NCBI GenBank assembly: GCA_029721435.1
Contig: CM056582.1
Coordinates: forward strand, 41,436,611 to 41,500,610
Direction of reading: 5' to 3'
Source: Gymnothorax reevesii
Lineage: Eukaryota; Chordata; Actinopteri; Anguilliformes; Muraenidae
Length of the DNA stretch: 64,000 nucleotides
Below, piece after piece: positions 21,554 through 32,962 of the stretch. The notes under the pieces were generated by a model. That model ran no database searches. It was not told where the DNA came from and saw only the letters and a list, made by a program, of their open reading frames with translations. Made by a program: the position numbers and the translations under genes. Position 1 is the first letter of the stretch, and each line of letters starts with the position of its first letter.

Positions 21554-22422
21554 ATACCTTCAGAGGGCAGGGGGTGGGCAGCGCCCACTTTGAAAAAAGC
21601 TCTGCCCACTCAATGGAAACTCAAGATAAAAAAACTGATTTACTACTATTTGACGGTAAATATGCGATATCCCACGTGATTAACAGCCAGAGGTAGAGAG
21701 CTTTGCGTATGCGTCATCCATCTATCACTATGTGTGATTGGTGGATTCCTTTGCCAGTCTATTCTGATGTAAAACTAACCAATGGGCACTCTCAAATTAC
21801 TACGGACCCTCCCATTCTCTTCGAGCGCTGTCTTCGCTAAGTGTGAGGTCACTTCTATGCTGCTTATACAGGACCCGTGCTTCTCTCAGGGAATGAAAAC
21901 TTTGCCCATATCTCTTTTGTTGGTACTTTTTCCACCGCTTATTTGTCAGTCTTGTCGTTTGACATGAAGGTAAATTGTGTACTAGTTTGTCATCTGTGTG
22001 TCGACTCGTGTGATTATAAACTGAGTCGGCTACCGAGTGAGCCCAGGCAGTTACTCACTGGGGCTGTTGCAATAATAATTCTGTATCATAAGCACATTTC
22101 GATTTCAAACATGTATCATAAGCTCTTTGAACATTTGCCAATAGAAATGCATATGTGGCTCATTAAAAAAACAAGCTGCTCTCATTCCCGCAAGTGCAGT
22201 CTCTACCACCAGACCTGCAACCACCAAACAGCGCATTGCATTCGTGCCGGGGTCCAGGACTGCCCATGAATCACCGGCAGATTCATCATGCTTCACCAGC
22301 TCTGCACCAATGCTGAGGGCTCAAATCGTCTGCTCTCACCATGTACAGGCCCCAGGCTCTATGTCCACTCCTGGATCGCCCATCTCAGCCCATTTTAAGC
22401 AGTTATCCTAAGTGTATCAAAT
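21554..22422. other. No firm feature; possible hAT 5' region
   Basis: Lies between the Tc1 element and the hAT zinc-finger fragment. Small open frames do not resemble known proteins. It probably contains the 5' part of the hAT gene. Confidence 0.3.
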
Positions 22423-22987
22423 TCGACCATGTTATGGCTTGAATATTCAGTACTGCGTGATGCCAGCTTTTGCTTCGCTTGTCGCAAATTTAGTTCTAAT
22501 TCCGATCTTGAGGACATATTTACTAAAAGTGGCTACACAAAGGGGGAGAAAAAGCATTCGATAAAGACGGTACAAACACGCAACCAGCATCTCACACTCC
22601 AGGGCCATGGTTGCGTGGCAGGAGTACCAGTGCCGGTCAGAGACAGGTGAAAATATTGTTCATCTGCTGGGTCATACCCAAGTACAAAAGAACAGATACG
22701 ACATTAAAAACATGGGTGAAGTTTCTCACTATTAGTGAACTTGCTCTGCGTGGGCGCAATCACAAGGATATGGATGAGGAGGGATTGTTTACTCGGCTCG
22801 TTGATTACACTCTCAAAAAAGATTCCAAATTCATAGATATCGCAAAATCTATCCCGGAAAATGCCAAATATACACAGTGGCAGGCGGTGGACAGAAAACT
22901 GGAGGGTCGGCAAATATCCCTTGAAGCGGATGAGATTAGTGACCCGATTTCAATCATTGTTCTTGGTCAACATGTTACTTTCGCTTA
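22423..22987 (+). pseudogene. hAT transposase N-terminal (TTF/ZMYM-like) fragment
   Basis: The opening WLEYSVLRDASFCFACRKFS matches the zinc-binding entry of TTF-type zinc-finger hAT proteins (CFxCRxF). The matching His part of the finger appears in another frame (about 22570-22620, SHSRAMVAWQEY). The region before the catalytic core follows in the third frame (LTISELALRGRNHKDMDEEG at about 22715-22775). At least two frame changes exist, and the catalytic RNase-H-like domain and dimerisation region are absent. It is a decayed 5' remnant. Confidence 0.6.
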
Positions 22988-23348
22988 ATATGAAATGTTT
23001 CGGCGAGTGAATAATAAATTCTATAACATGCCTTATTAGGCAACTCTTCACAAAAAAACCACTGCGGGTTTTCCGAGTTAATTTTGTCACATCCTGAGCA
23101 AGTCGTCAAACCTGTGCATAATGATTGTTTAATTGAAAAAGATTGCAATGCACTCTTTTTGTTTTCAACTGGTTTGCGTTTGATTTCTCGTCTTCACGAA
23201 GACAATTAGCTACACCTGAGGGGAGAGTTCAGTTGTCTTTTACCAGGGAAACTGACTGAAAACAGATCAAGAATAATAAGCAGTTTAAAGACATGTTTAT
23301 CGCTCTCCTTGTTCTCTGTCCACCGCCCGCCACTGAATACACATCATT
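22988..23348. other. No recognised feature
   Basis: Between the hAT fragment and the palindrome; nothing coding. Confidence 0.3.
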
Positions 23349-23663
23349 CTCGCATGGAATTGAAGTCCTTGTGCATGGAGGTTTATTAGTTTCACCTGCA
23401 TAATGACTCCCGAATTCTCATTGCTTTTCTTTACTCAGGGGTTGGAAGCAATGCATGTGTTTCATGATCGTTTAAACTGTTTAAATGAAATAAGATTATT
23501 TGAAACGTCTTTATGCAATTCCATTGCTTCCAATCATCTTATTTCATTTAAATAGCTTAACCTATCAAAAAACACATGCATTGCTTCCAACCCTGAAGGC
23601 CGGAGACATAACACAGGTGAAACTGATGAACCTCCATGCACAAGGACTTCAATTCCGTGCGAG
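23349..23663. repeat. 315-bp imperfect palindrome
   Basis: The left arm starts CTCGCATGGAATTGAAGTCC and the right arm ends with its near complement at 23663. Matching inner blocks are GGTTGGAAGCAATGCATGTG / CACATGCATTGCTTCCAACC and TTTAAATGAAATAAGAT / ATCTTATTTCATTTAAA. It is a foldback element or two joined terminal repeats. Confidence 0.75.
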
Positions 23664-25224
23664 AATCTCTTACACATGCGTCGATTGCTGACTATACCAG
23701 GGTAACGTAAATATACCACTAAAACTCACGCGGAATGCATGAGAGTCGACAGGTGTGTGTTATTAATGAAAACTGACCACACCTGTTAATGTTGAGAGTT
23801 TTCTGAGCTTTTGTAATGGTAATTTAAATGAATGATTGAAAACAGGTCATGACCAATCATTATTTTCAAGAGATGGGTTTGAGCCTCCCCTATCGCCAGT
23901 TCACCAGCCGCCACTGACACACACACACACACACATACATATATAAAGTTTCAAGATGTTGTGCATGTTGTATTTTACGCCAATTTAGAGGTTCTTTTTT
24001 TGCCCCCCCAAAAAGGACAAATGCCCACCCAAGCTTGGCATCCTGGCAACGCCTCTATCGGAGGTCTTGTCGATCAATACCCTCGCAGTATATTCTTTCG
24101 ACTCACTACCACGCAGATTTTGTGTCCTTAATTTTTTGCAAAATTCATACAGGTGCACAGCCAGCCTATCTCCTGTGTACCGTGAAATATCGCTTCCCAA
24201 AAGCTACCAGATCCAGGTTATCCACACACAGCCGAAGTGCCCAGGAGTTCCAAACTTCAATGACCAAACAACAAATGCAGCAACAGGCCCAAATCACAAC
24301 CAAGCGTACTCACTATTCGTACACTGATATTAACAATTATCGTTCTCCCCAATAAAAGTCGCTTTCAGTGTAGGTCCTCAACAATTTTTCACTCCGTCCC
24401 AAACAGCCATAAACTAAACTGGTCAGAGATTCTTAATTTTTTTTTGAGCAAGACTAGATAAACCGTACTCACCAGATAACGGAGGAAGATATTCTCAGGA
24501 TGGAGAAGCCACACTCCAGTTATTCTGCCCGTCACTGGCGAGGTCGTCTTTCTTGTTTCTTGTCGATCTCGATGGAGCCTCCAACTGAAGAAAATCTCTG
24601 TTTAGTTTTTTCTTTTACCGCTGATTCGACGATTCCAAAACGAGCTGTTTAATTCACTGTTAATCCCGGTTGGAAATAACTTGCATACGGAGCCAATGGT
24701 AATGATGAGACACGTGAAGCACTTTATTAAAGGTTCAGTTGCGATCGAAAACGGTTGCGCCTACGGGAGAGGTCAACATCACACACAGAATGAAGGAAAA
24801 TAGGCAGTTTAAGTAGTGTGAAGGAGTGACAAATAACACCCGTCCTGGAAGCCGCCCCCCACCAGGCCATCCAGAGGAGCCGGTTCTTGCTACAGGATGT
24901 CAAAACACCTCATCCTAATTGAATTAGATCAAAGGTGGCCGTTGGCCGGTACCCAGTTGATTTGCAAAGATACTACAGAGTATAGCGGCAATCACAGCAT
25001 TGGCCGAAAGCAATTGGCTCTCACAGCTCACCATTTGTTCTGAAAGATGAGAGACAAATTAGGGGAACACCCTGAGAAAACCCTGAAACATTCAAGAATC
25101 AAGAATCTACACAGAATCAAGAATAAATTAACCATTATGTTAAGGTATATTAATCAGTCCAGCAGAGCAACAGCTGAGAGGCAGAGGTGAGTGTTTCAAA
25201 TGAATTACCCACTTCAAAGAAAGA
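23664..25224. other. No supported gene
   Basis: It holds a short CA run (23918-23935). Around 24715-24735 a minus-strand AATAAA (in CACTTTATTAAAGG read in reverse) suggests the end of an LTR or transcript. Nothing else recognised. Confidence 0.3.
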
Positions 25225-25225
25225 G

Positions 25226-25247
25226 GTGTGTGCGTGTGTGTGTGTGT

Positions 25248-25281
<34 letters not shown>

Positions 25282-25306
25282 CTGTGTGTGTGTTTGTGTT
25301 TGTGTG
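25226..25306. repeat. (TG)n microsatellite
   Basis: About 80 bp of TG with a few TC and TT interruptions. Open frames encoding CV repeats are artefacts. Confidence 0.95.
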
Positions 25307-25359
25307 GCATTGTAGTCCGTGGTTTATATTGCTGTTGTGAAATTTACAATTTATCTCAC

Positions 25360-26945
25360 TCTGGTTTTCCTTCAGCTGGCTGGCGATGCGTGCAGGCCCA
25401 TTCCCAAGGGTTCTTTCTCCCAAGAGGCTAATGACGCGTATGTCACAGGCGTACCTAAGAAAGAGTATTCAAATAAATTTCTCCAAAAAAAAGAAAGAAA
25501 AGAAAAAAACTATAATTCAATCTATTTCATAACTCACTTGCGAGTGAGGATGACCCTGAACTCTGATCGGTGAGCCAGGTCCGGTTGCTGGAGAATGTTC
25601 TGACCAGTAGACACATAGCTGCTTCTGCACTTGCTGCAGATCAATGTCTCTTTAGCAAGGTTATAGAAGCAGTCAATGTCTAGCACCTTCCTGACTCTCC
25701 TGTGCAGGCCACCCCCAGCAAGTGGATGCCTTGTACAGGTAAGGTTGGTACAAACCAACCGCACTTTCCACAGTCTATACGGCATCCTCAAGAAGAGACG
25801 GTGGGAGAAAAAAACGGTCAGGCGTGGGAGCCTGGTGGTACAACAGGCCTGGTGGAGGAGGGTTGTACCAAAGCTTTAGGGAGTCATGTGGCTCCAGCTT
25901 TCAACTTGCCCCAACTTTAAAAAGAGCTGCAGACACCCACTTGTGATCTTGCACTGGAATAGTCTCTGGCCACAAGAGAGGGAGCTCCACAGAACATTGT
26001 GGCTGAGGGGGGTCCTGCTGTGATAAAATATGAGCATAGCTATAAAGAGAAGCAACAAAAATTGATAAAATAGTATGGGTTATGTTAAAGATTTAAAAAG
26101 CAGCTTACAGGGTTCATCTCAGCCACAAGCACGAGCACAGGGAGACCTGGGGCTGGTCTTTTCACCGCTGGTGGTGGAGCAAGGAAGAAGTCAGATGGGG
26201 ATGGACACACAGGGGTATGATGGCGTGGAGATAGGGAGTGGTGTGGAGATGGAGAATGGCGCAGAGATGGAGGGTTGTTTGTAGAGGGAGATTGTGATGG
26301 GGTAGTGGTGGCAGCAGCAGTAGAACCAGGGTTACTTTGCGTCTGTGTTGACAGTTGTTATCAGTAATACAAAACAACACAACAGATTTTTGTGAACTTG
26401 AGTCATAGTCCTTAATACTAACCTGTGAAGCTTTTTTCCTCTGGGCATAGAGGTTTGGTTTTGTGGTTTGAACATGGGAGCCAAACCTCCATCTTTCAAA
26501 CTGAATAAAGCGCCAGAGAAATATAAACAAATACATATTTCAGAGGCTTATGTAATAATGTGTTAATAACTGTATGGTTTTTGGCTTTATAAAGAAACTT
26601 ATATTTACCACAGACAATACCAGTTTTGTCCTCTTTACCGGACTCGGTCCCGTTGATGAGCCAGCTGTGGATGCAGTGGCTGTGGATCCAGTCAGTCCTC
26701 CTGTGGACTGACTGGATTGAGATTGCTCTTCCCCAGATGTAGAAGCCCTCGCATGCTCCCTTGCCAAGAAAAAATAAAACAACAGTAATAACTACAGTAG
26801 TGTGTAGCCAAGATTCAGATGAAATACAATCACAATTTTAGTTGTATGTTGAGTTTAATTAAGTTTACCTTGTGAAATCCACAGGAACAGCTCTGGAGTC
26901 CTTGAACAAGGGTAGCCTGTCCTCTCAATTGAAGAGGACACTTCT
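25360..26945 (-). pseudogene. Spliced DUF6729-like multi-copy fish gene, decayed
   Basis: Six exon-like blocks lie between good splice sites, read from high to low coordinate: about 26945-26869, 26759-26609 (Ser/Thr-rich), 26500-26423 (FERWRFGSHVQTTKP), 26342-26109 (Pro/Ser-rich), 26017-25538 and 25454-25360. The fifth holds the recognisable domain: TIPVQDHKWVSAALFKVG, then LKLWYNPPPPGLLYHQAPTP, then MPYRLWKV, then GLHRRVRKVLDID and paired Cys (ICSKC). It ends VILTRK at donor CGCAA|GTGAGT. The sixth continues in phase (YACDIRVISLLGERTLG). The fifth needs about two frameshifts, so the gene is probably dead. DUF6729 has no known function; the Cys pairs suggest zinc binding. Confidence 0.6.
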
Positions 26946-28100
26946 CTATCTATAACCACAAAGTACAGCAATATCAGTCGTAAAATTGCACACTATAACT
27001 GTAAAATAGTATAAAAAATAGGCGTGCAATGCACGGAATACCCCTCAGCCCGATGTCAAAGTTTTTGGAGACGCTTGCCCGCCCGCCCAACCGCACGAAG
27101 GATAGCAATACCCCGTGGGTAAAAAAAACAGTATCACATCATTATTTACCGCCCCTTACTATGCCAGTAATATATTAGAAATAAAGTAAAATGGATTTCA
27201 GTTAGGGTGTTTTTCTGACTTGACATGTGTGTTCTTTTAAAAGTTTACCATTTGTTAATACAGATGCCACTTTTTCTGGCGGGGCGCAGGTCTGTTACCC
27301 TCACTGGAAGGCCAAACGCCAGTGTCTGCAAACTTTTGCAGGCGTTTGTGCCAGTGGGAATCGTCCATGGCCTTGTGGGATTTTCCAGACATCTAAAATA
27401 AAATATTGAACGGTTGGAAAATATACATTCATGACACAGATACTAGTTCTGGGACTATGAAATAAACAAAACTTTGTTTAGTTTAAGAAGTAGGAGATTT
27501 TTCTATCCAAAAATCCAAAAAAGGAGCACTTAATCCTACAGTTGATCACACATTCAAAATTAACACACCTAGAGATACACGTAAAGTAAAGAACTATTAC
27601 ACTGTCTGAAAAATGAAAAGAGACATTATTTCCCCTCTTACTTTGTTGCATACAGTAGAAATCCCATCTCAAGTATAATGAAGTAAAATGTACCTGGGTA
27701 GCTTCAAGTCATCACCAATAGTTAACCAAAGTTATCCAAAGAAGCTGTCACTAAGCAGCAGGTTGAAAAATATGAGTGGATGACTTAATACAAAATAAAC
27801 TGAATTTAACTCCGTATTTATTCACACCTAAAAATACCTTAATCACATACCATAAGCGTTATATCACGATCTTTGCACAAACAGCATCTTTGCGCCTTGT
27901 AATCCGCGCCCAAATATAATGAATGTACTTTACAAGCTAGGGAGATACTTGGTAACACGGACTTAATCGGCGTTGTAAAAGAATGAATAACTTGTTACTA
28001 AAACGTGTGCCCTATGTGCACAAATGTATGTAATACCTACATTGACCGTCTTGGAAAGATGGACAGCGAGCCCTGATTAGCCGGCTCATCGAAAGGCAAA
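26946..28100. other. Mostly featureless; possible first exon
   Basis: At 27240-27390 on the minus strand, MSGKSHKAMDDSHWHKRLQK begins a plausible coding start upstream of the DUF6729-like gene, but no clear donor follows. The remainder shows nothing. Confidence 0.25.
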
Positions 28101-28107
28101 CGATGGA

Positions 28108-28228
28108 TACGGCCATTTGATTGACTAACGAAAGATGGAATTGCTCATTTGATTGGCAGACCAAAGATGGAACTGCTCGTTTGATTGGCAGACCAGAGAT
28201 GGAACTGGCGCTGTGATTGGAGTCAAAA
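28108..28228. repeat. Short tandem repeat, ~42-bp units
   Basis: GATTGGCAGACCA(A/G)AGATGGAACT recurs about three times with small changes. Confidence 0.7.
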
Positions 28229-28269
28229 ATACAGATGAGCGGCTGCTGGGTACCGCGATTTCAGCAAAG

Positions 28270-28370
28270 CTGTGCCAATGTTTCTGATACCTCCAAATGG
28301 TAGAAATCTGTGCAAAGACAGCATTTCTTCCATAAACTGTCATCTCTGAGAAAATTTCAGGCTATTTTGA
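28270..28370. repeat. tRNA-array unit remnant, copy 1
   Basis: GATACCTCCAAATGGTAGAA through CTGTCATCTCTGAGAAAA matches 30095-30165 (GATACCTTCAAAAGGTAGAA...). This indicates that the tRNA genes here lie in duplicated units. Confidence 0.6.
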
Positions 28371-29067
28371 GCAGTTTCTTCACCTGCAAATGGTAAAATC
28401 ATTCATCCTCCAGCAAACCATCAAGAGTGGCCCCTGACATTCATTTATCGTATGGCTCATACCAAGTAAGTGAGCTACCACTGCTGCCGCATGAAATGCT
28501 CAAAGAGTGCCCTCACAACATTTGGCATCATTTCATGGCCAAGATGGAGCCTTGATTTATTTCCATCCCACAAATTGCAGTACCATGGTCTTGTCCATTT
28601 CCATGATGCTTTGCACTTCTTTAATTACTCCTATAGCTTAGTAGTCTTGCTCTCCCTCGTTAATTGTCCCAACGTTTGCTCGCAAGTTGAATTTATTTCC
28701 ATTTGGCATCAAAGACCTTGAGTCATTCGTCAAAAGCTTGCATCGTCTGAAATAAAATCGTTCACAATGCTGAATTTGAGCTGAAGTTTCTGTTGGCATT
28801 GTTTAATCCTGCCCTTGAATGATGAATGCAGACATTTGCAAGGTAATGTTGGCGCAAGTGTGTTACAACTCAAACATTTTGTGTATTCTCATTGTGGTTG
28901 GCTGTCATATCAAGCATCTATCCATGCTTTGAATGTAAAGATGATGGAGAAGCCCTGTCCAAATACAAAGGTGAAAGGATAAAAATTGGGCAAGGACTGA
29001 GAGATCGAGCAGAATTTTCACTCAAAATTAAGGAAATTCATCTGTAAAATTTCACAGAAGCAAAGGT
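28371..29067. other. No recognised feature
   Basis: Spacer between the repeat remnant and the tRNA-Ala-like gene. Confidence 0.3.
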
Positions 29068-29138
29068 GGGGAATTAGCTCAAGTGGTAGAGCGCTCGCTT
29101 TGCATGCGCGAGGTAGCGGGATTGTTCCTGCATTCCCT
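29068..29138 (+). tRNA. tRNA-Ala(TGC), probably decayed
   Basis: The sequence folds into a cloverleaf: acceptor GGGGAAT/ATTCCCT, D arm GCTC...GAGC, anticodon loop TTTGCAT (anticodon TGC). One mismatch lies in the anticodon stem (CTCGC with GCGCG). The T loop is one base short (ATTGTT), so it may be a pseudogene. No CCA is encoded, as usual for eukaryotes. Confidence 0.7.
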
Positions 29139-29541
29139 GCCCAGGCAGACCAGGATGCAAGGCCAATTGTGAAATACTGTGTGGGTTTCTGAGCAGAAGA
29201 GACCCTTTGTTGCCTTTATATCAGAGGATGACTCTGACTTGTATTACTTCTGACCCCTACTGCTCAAGCACTGTAGCCCGCCAGGACCCCTGGTATTGAG
29301 AGCAATGATGAACAGCAAGCAATGTTTCAATTCTAATTTGGAGTCTAAGTCAACTAACACTATGCATGATTAGTTCTGTTTGTCCCAGAAGTAGTGAAAG
29401 CAAGGACAGCTCCGGAGCCATTGCTGAAATTAACATAAGGTTTAATCGCCATTGTTTTACAAGACCTGCAAAAGGTCATTGCAGACATTTGGAATGGCAT
29501 GCTACAGCACATACATTTTTAAGCTTTCAATGGCCATTTTG
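29139..29541. other. tRNA spacer
   Basis: No further tRNA or coding sequence seen. Confidence 0.3.
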
Positions 29542-29613
29542 TCCTTGTTAGTATAGTGGTGAGTATCCCCGCCTGTCACGCGGGAGACTGCGATTCGATT
29601 CCTCGACGAGGAG
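29542..29613 (+). tRNA. tRNA-Asp(GTC)
   Basis: TCCTTGTTAGTATAGTGGTG opens a standard vertebrate tRNA-Asp of 72 nt. The anticodon loop is CTGTCAC (GTC) in a perfect CCCGC/GCGGG stem. The acceptor pairs fully, with one G-T. The T stem (TGCGA/CCTCG) has two mismatches against consensus, so function is uncertain. A short T-run follows at 29621. Confidence 0.75.
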
Positions 29614-30004
29614 TTGGAGGTTTTTTCCCCCAGTCACTGTCAAAACAAAGATCAAAAGCTGACTCATTTTCGCTGTGAATGACATTGGGAAACCTAAGCT
29701 CTGTCCTTTCAACACTATTACACATGACCTGTGGATCAAATAAGCGTTTTTTCACAAGCTGAGCATTGAGCACTGATATTTCTCCAGGCTAAAAGTGGCT
29801 TGCAAGATGCAGCACTGCCATGAGAACCATTTTTGCCCAACACTACATCATTCTGTTCGTGCAGCCCACAGTACATTCGCCTTTTTTGTGCAGCTGACTT
29901 TGTTTGTTCACAGGGCAAACAAACGACTCCAGTCATCTTGTTTTTGCACAAGAAAGTAAAAACAGCACCCGTTTCCTGGCAACGCCGAGCAAAGGCACTC
30001 AAAC

Positions 30005-30036
30005 TACCAAAACCCGGGATTAAACCAGGGACCTTT

Positions 30037-30071
<35 letters not shown>

Positions 30072-30077
30072 TTCGGC
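30005..30077 (-). tRNA. tRNA-Phe(GAA)
   Basis: On the minus strand GCCGAAATAGCTCAGTTGGG begins a 73-nt tRNA-Phe with anticodon loop CTGAAGA. The acceptor pairs with one G-T and one A-C-type weakening (GGTA at the 3' end instead of the usual CGGCA). The T loop reads TTTAATC rather than TTCGATC. Likely derived from a true gene; activity uncertain. Confidence 0.75.
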
Positions 30078-30546
30078 AAAAGGTTTCATAATTTCGGATA
30101 CCTTCAAAAGGTAGAAATCTGTGTGACGATAGAATTTCCTCCAAAAACCGTCTTCTCTGAGAAAACTGCAACCAGTCCACTCTTTGCCAATGTCTTCACA
30201 GTTGCTGCAAGCTAATGATGCAACATCTGGCCTTCAAGAATTCTTGGTCCGCAGGTACAGCTGTCCAGGGGCCGGTTGCATAAACTTAGTTTAAGACTGG
30301 TCTTAGTTGTAGACTGGTCTGAAATTGTCGAGTGAGACTAGTCTAATTAAGACTGTCTGTTGCATAAAACTTAAGACAGACTTAATTTGAGGCAGAAAAA
30401 TTAGCCACCTCTCCCCCTGGCTAACCCTGAGATGAGAGCTTTGTTGCCATGGCTACAAACTGTCAGAGTCAGTTAGTTAGGAGTTAGAAGACACAAAGAC
30501 AAGGCAATATGTGCGGTTTTTATCTTAAAAGGACAAAAAAATTAAA

Positions 30547-31300
30547 TTGGAAAAAGGACACAGTACAAATATCTGGATCATAGAGAGAGTCCTTAGAAGA
30601 GAGAGAGCTTTCAGGGACAGAAACAATCCCCTCAAGAGGTACAATAACCAAGAGCTAGTGGAGAGATTTTGGTTTCCTCAAGAAACTATCATTTCACTTG
30701 CTGAGCTACTTGAAGATGCCATAAATCCCACAACAGCAAGAAACCACAGTGTTCCTGCAGTTCTGCAGTTGTGAGTGGCTTTACGGTTTTTTGCAACCGG
30801 GAGTTTCCTGAACTCTGTGGGTGATTTCCTGGGACTTCATAAATCAACTGTGTCACGGATCATCCACAGGGTCTCAAGTGAATTGAGTAAGAAACTTCCT
30901 ACCAACACTGCAGCTTTGAATAAGCTTTAAGTGGACTTTCATGCGATAGCGAGATTTCCAAATGTCGTAGGGGTTATAGATTGTACGCATGTCAGGCTGC
31001 AGGCCCCATGTGTGGATGAGCATCTCTACATCAATAGGAAGGGTTACCACAGCATCAATGTGCAAGCCATATGCGATGTCAACTTGAAATTTACCAACTG
31101 TGTGGCTCGCTGGGCAGGATCAACCCATGACTCCTGGATCCTGCAGCAGTCACATATTTGAGAGGCATTTGAGCAAGGCAGAATTGATTGGTATTGTCTT
31201 TTCCTCGGTGACTCTGGCTATCCCCTTATACCTTGGCTCCTTACCCCATTTTTAAACCCTACCAATCACAATGAGGAAAGGTACAATCATGCTCTCTGTA
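30547..31300 (+). pseudogene. Harbinger transposase, 5' part
   Basis: The product resembles HARBI1 (DDE_Tnp_4). It contains ERVLRRERAFRDRNNPLKRY, a helix-turn-helix block VGDFLGLHKSTVSRIIHRVS, the first catalytic Asp in VVGVIDCTHV (about 30970-31000) and the second in STHDSWIL (about 31120-31140). Three in-frame stops are present (TGA at 30771-30773 after VLQL, a TAA after LNKL near 30927, and a TGA after SHI near 31159). The frame then reaches RYNHAL and is cut by an insertion at 31300. The last catalytic Glu is on the far side of the insertion, in the piece at 39717. Confidence 0.85.
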
Positions 31301-31680
31301 CAAAATACCGGCAGCTGTGGTTGCCGAAACTCTACCGTTAAATTACGGTAAAACATTTTCTACATTTACGGTAAAAAATGTACTAGTACTGTTGATTTTA
31401 CAGTTAAAAAATGTATTTAAATCAAGATTTTACTGTAAAAAAAAAAAAGTTTTTGCGTTTTAAAAAAAATCAACGTTTTACCTGAAAATTTACATGAAAA
31501 AATGTTATTTCAATGGTAAAATACTGGCAGCTGTGGTTGCCAGACCTCTACCGTTAAATTACGGTAAAAGTTTATCTTCATTTACAGTTTAAAAAAAATT
31601 ATTTTATATATATATATATATAAACTGTTGATTTTATGGTTAATAAATGTACTCAATTCGATATTTTACCATAAAAAGGT
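31301..31680. repeat. Left subterminal repeats of the insertion
   Basis: CGGCAGCTGTGGTTGCC followed by CTCTACCGTTAAATTACGG (about 31309-31350) is repeated with small changes about 210 bp later (31527-31568), in direct orientation. The interval holds an AT microsatellite (31605-31621) and A-runs. Confidence 0.7.
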
Positions 31681-32962
31681 TAACATTAAAAAAAAAAAAA
31701 AAAAAAAAACCCACCACTGTTTTACCTGAAATAACATTAAAATTGTTACCAAAACAGCCACAAAAACTACCTTACAATTTCAAATATAGAAGCTCTTTAT
31801 TTGAACAAACTGTAACAATTTGCCAAGAAACCTTTACGCTTAATTTGAGAACATTTAAGTGCATGTTTTGGTACAAATCTAGCCATAAAGTGATATCAGT
31901 ATACATATCAGCGCATCATTTTCGCATTATCAAAATAAAATCATCCCTGACGGGGAGCAGAAGTTTCAAATCTTGCATCATAAATCTAAAGAAATACTTT
32001 TCCCTAGCTGCAAATATGACTGCAGCAACTACTTAAGGAATGCCAAATTATGCGTAATTCATGATGAATTACTACATGCACTAACAAAAGATGGACAGTT
32101 AATAATGAAATCACTATAATTTTGTTCATACTTAATAGATCAACCAAGGATTATATAAGTCACACATACTTAATGTGTTAATTGATATTTGACAAGATCA
32201 GCTTGATTTTGATTTGAATACAAAAATTCATGAACAACACCTGAATCATTATGGCATTATGCCTAATCGAAGAGAATTTATTCATTATCTATTCACACTC
32301 ATGCTGATAAGTCGAGAGTAGTTTTTTTAATGCACAAAACACTAAGAGCTTACAGAATTTTTCCAAAATGGAAGTCTATAGAGATCTGCAGTAAAAAGCA
32401 GATGAGCAGTTTGGAGACAATTATTTTTATCATGTTTTATCACTAATCTGTATAGACTTCTGTTGTTTTGGGAGAAATGCTGAAAGCTGTTTTGCTCTGT
32501 AACAACACTGGACTTCTCAACTGCATGATAGTGAGTAGATAATGTCTGAATTTAATTTTAAAGCAAACTATTCCTTTGACTACATGAATTGTATACCTCC
32601 TGTTAAGTGTTTAAATCTAAGACATTCCTGGAACTAGCAAATTTACCTAAACTTGTTTGAAGTACAAAACCAGTGCAGTAAAGCTGAACATGTACAAACT
32701 GTACTAGACAATTGATCTTGTAAAACTACGAATCTTATAAAACTTGTAAAAGCCATTTTAATCTCAGACATTCCTGGAACTAGCAAATTTACCTCAACTT
32801 GTTTAAAGTACAAAACCAGTATTCAGCTTTACTACATGTACAAACTGTACAAGACAATTTATCTAGTAGAACTATACATCTTGTAAAACTTTCAGAAATG
32901 TTACACAGTATCTACAGTGTATATAACATTCAGTGTATCTTTTATCATATCAACCCTCAACA
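31681..32962. other. AT-rich, 3' side of the SAM gene
   Basis: No coding region recognised. ACATTCCTGGAACTAGCAAA with a ~60-bp context occurs twice (about 32620 and 32767). It probably includes the 3' UTR of the minus-strand gene. Confidence 0.35.

Noticed and set aside
24700..25080. Possible minus-strand LTR ending at AATAAA (about 24722)
   Set aside because: No second LTR, no target duplication and no adjoining coding region seen.
25228..25431. Open frames made of CV or HT repeats
   Set aside because: They translate a TG microsatellite; only the exon at 25360-25454 on the minus strand has support.
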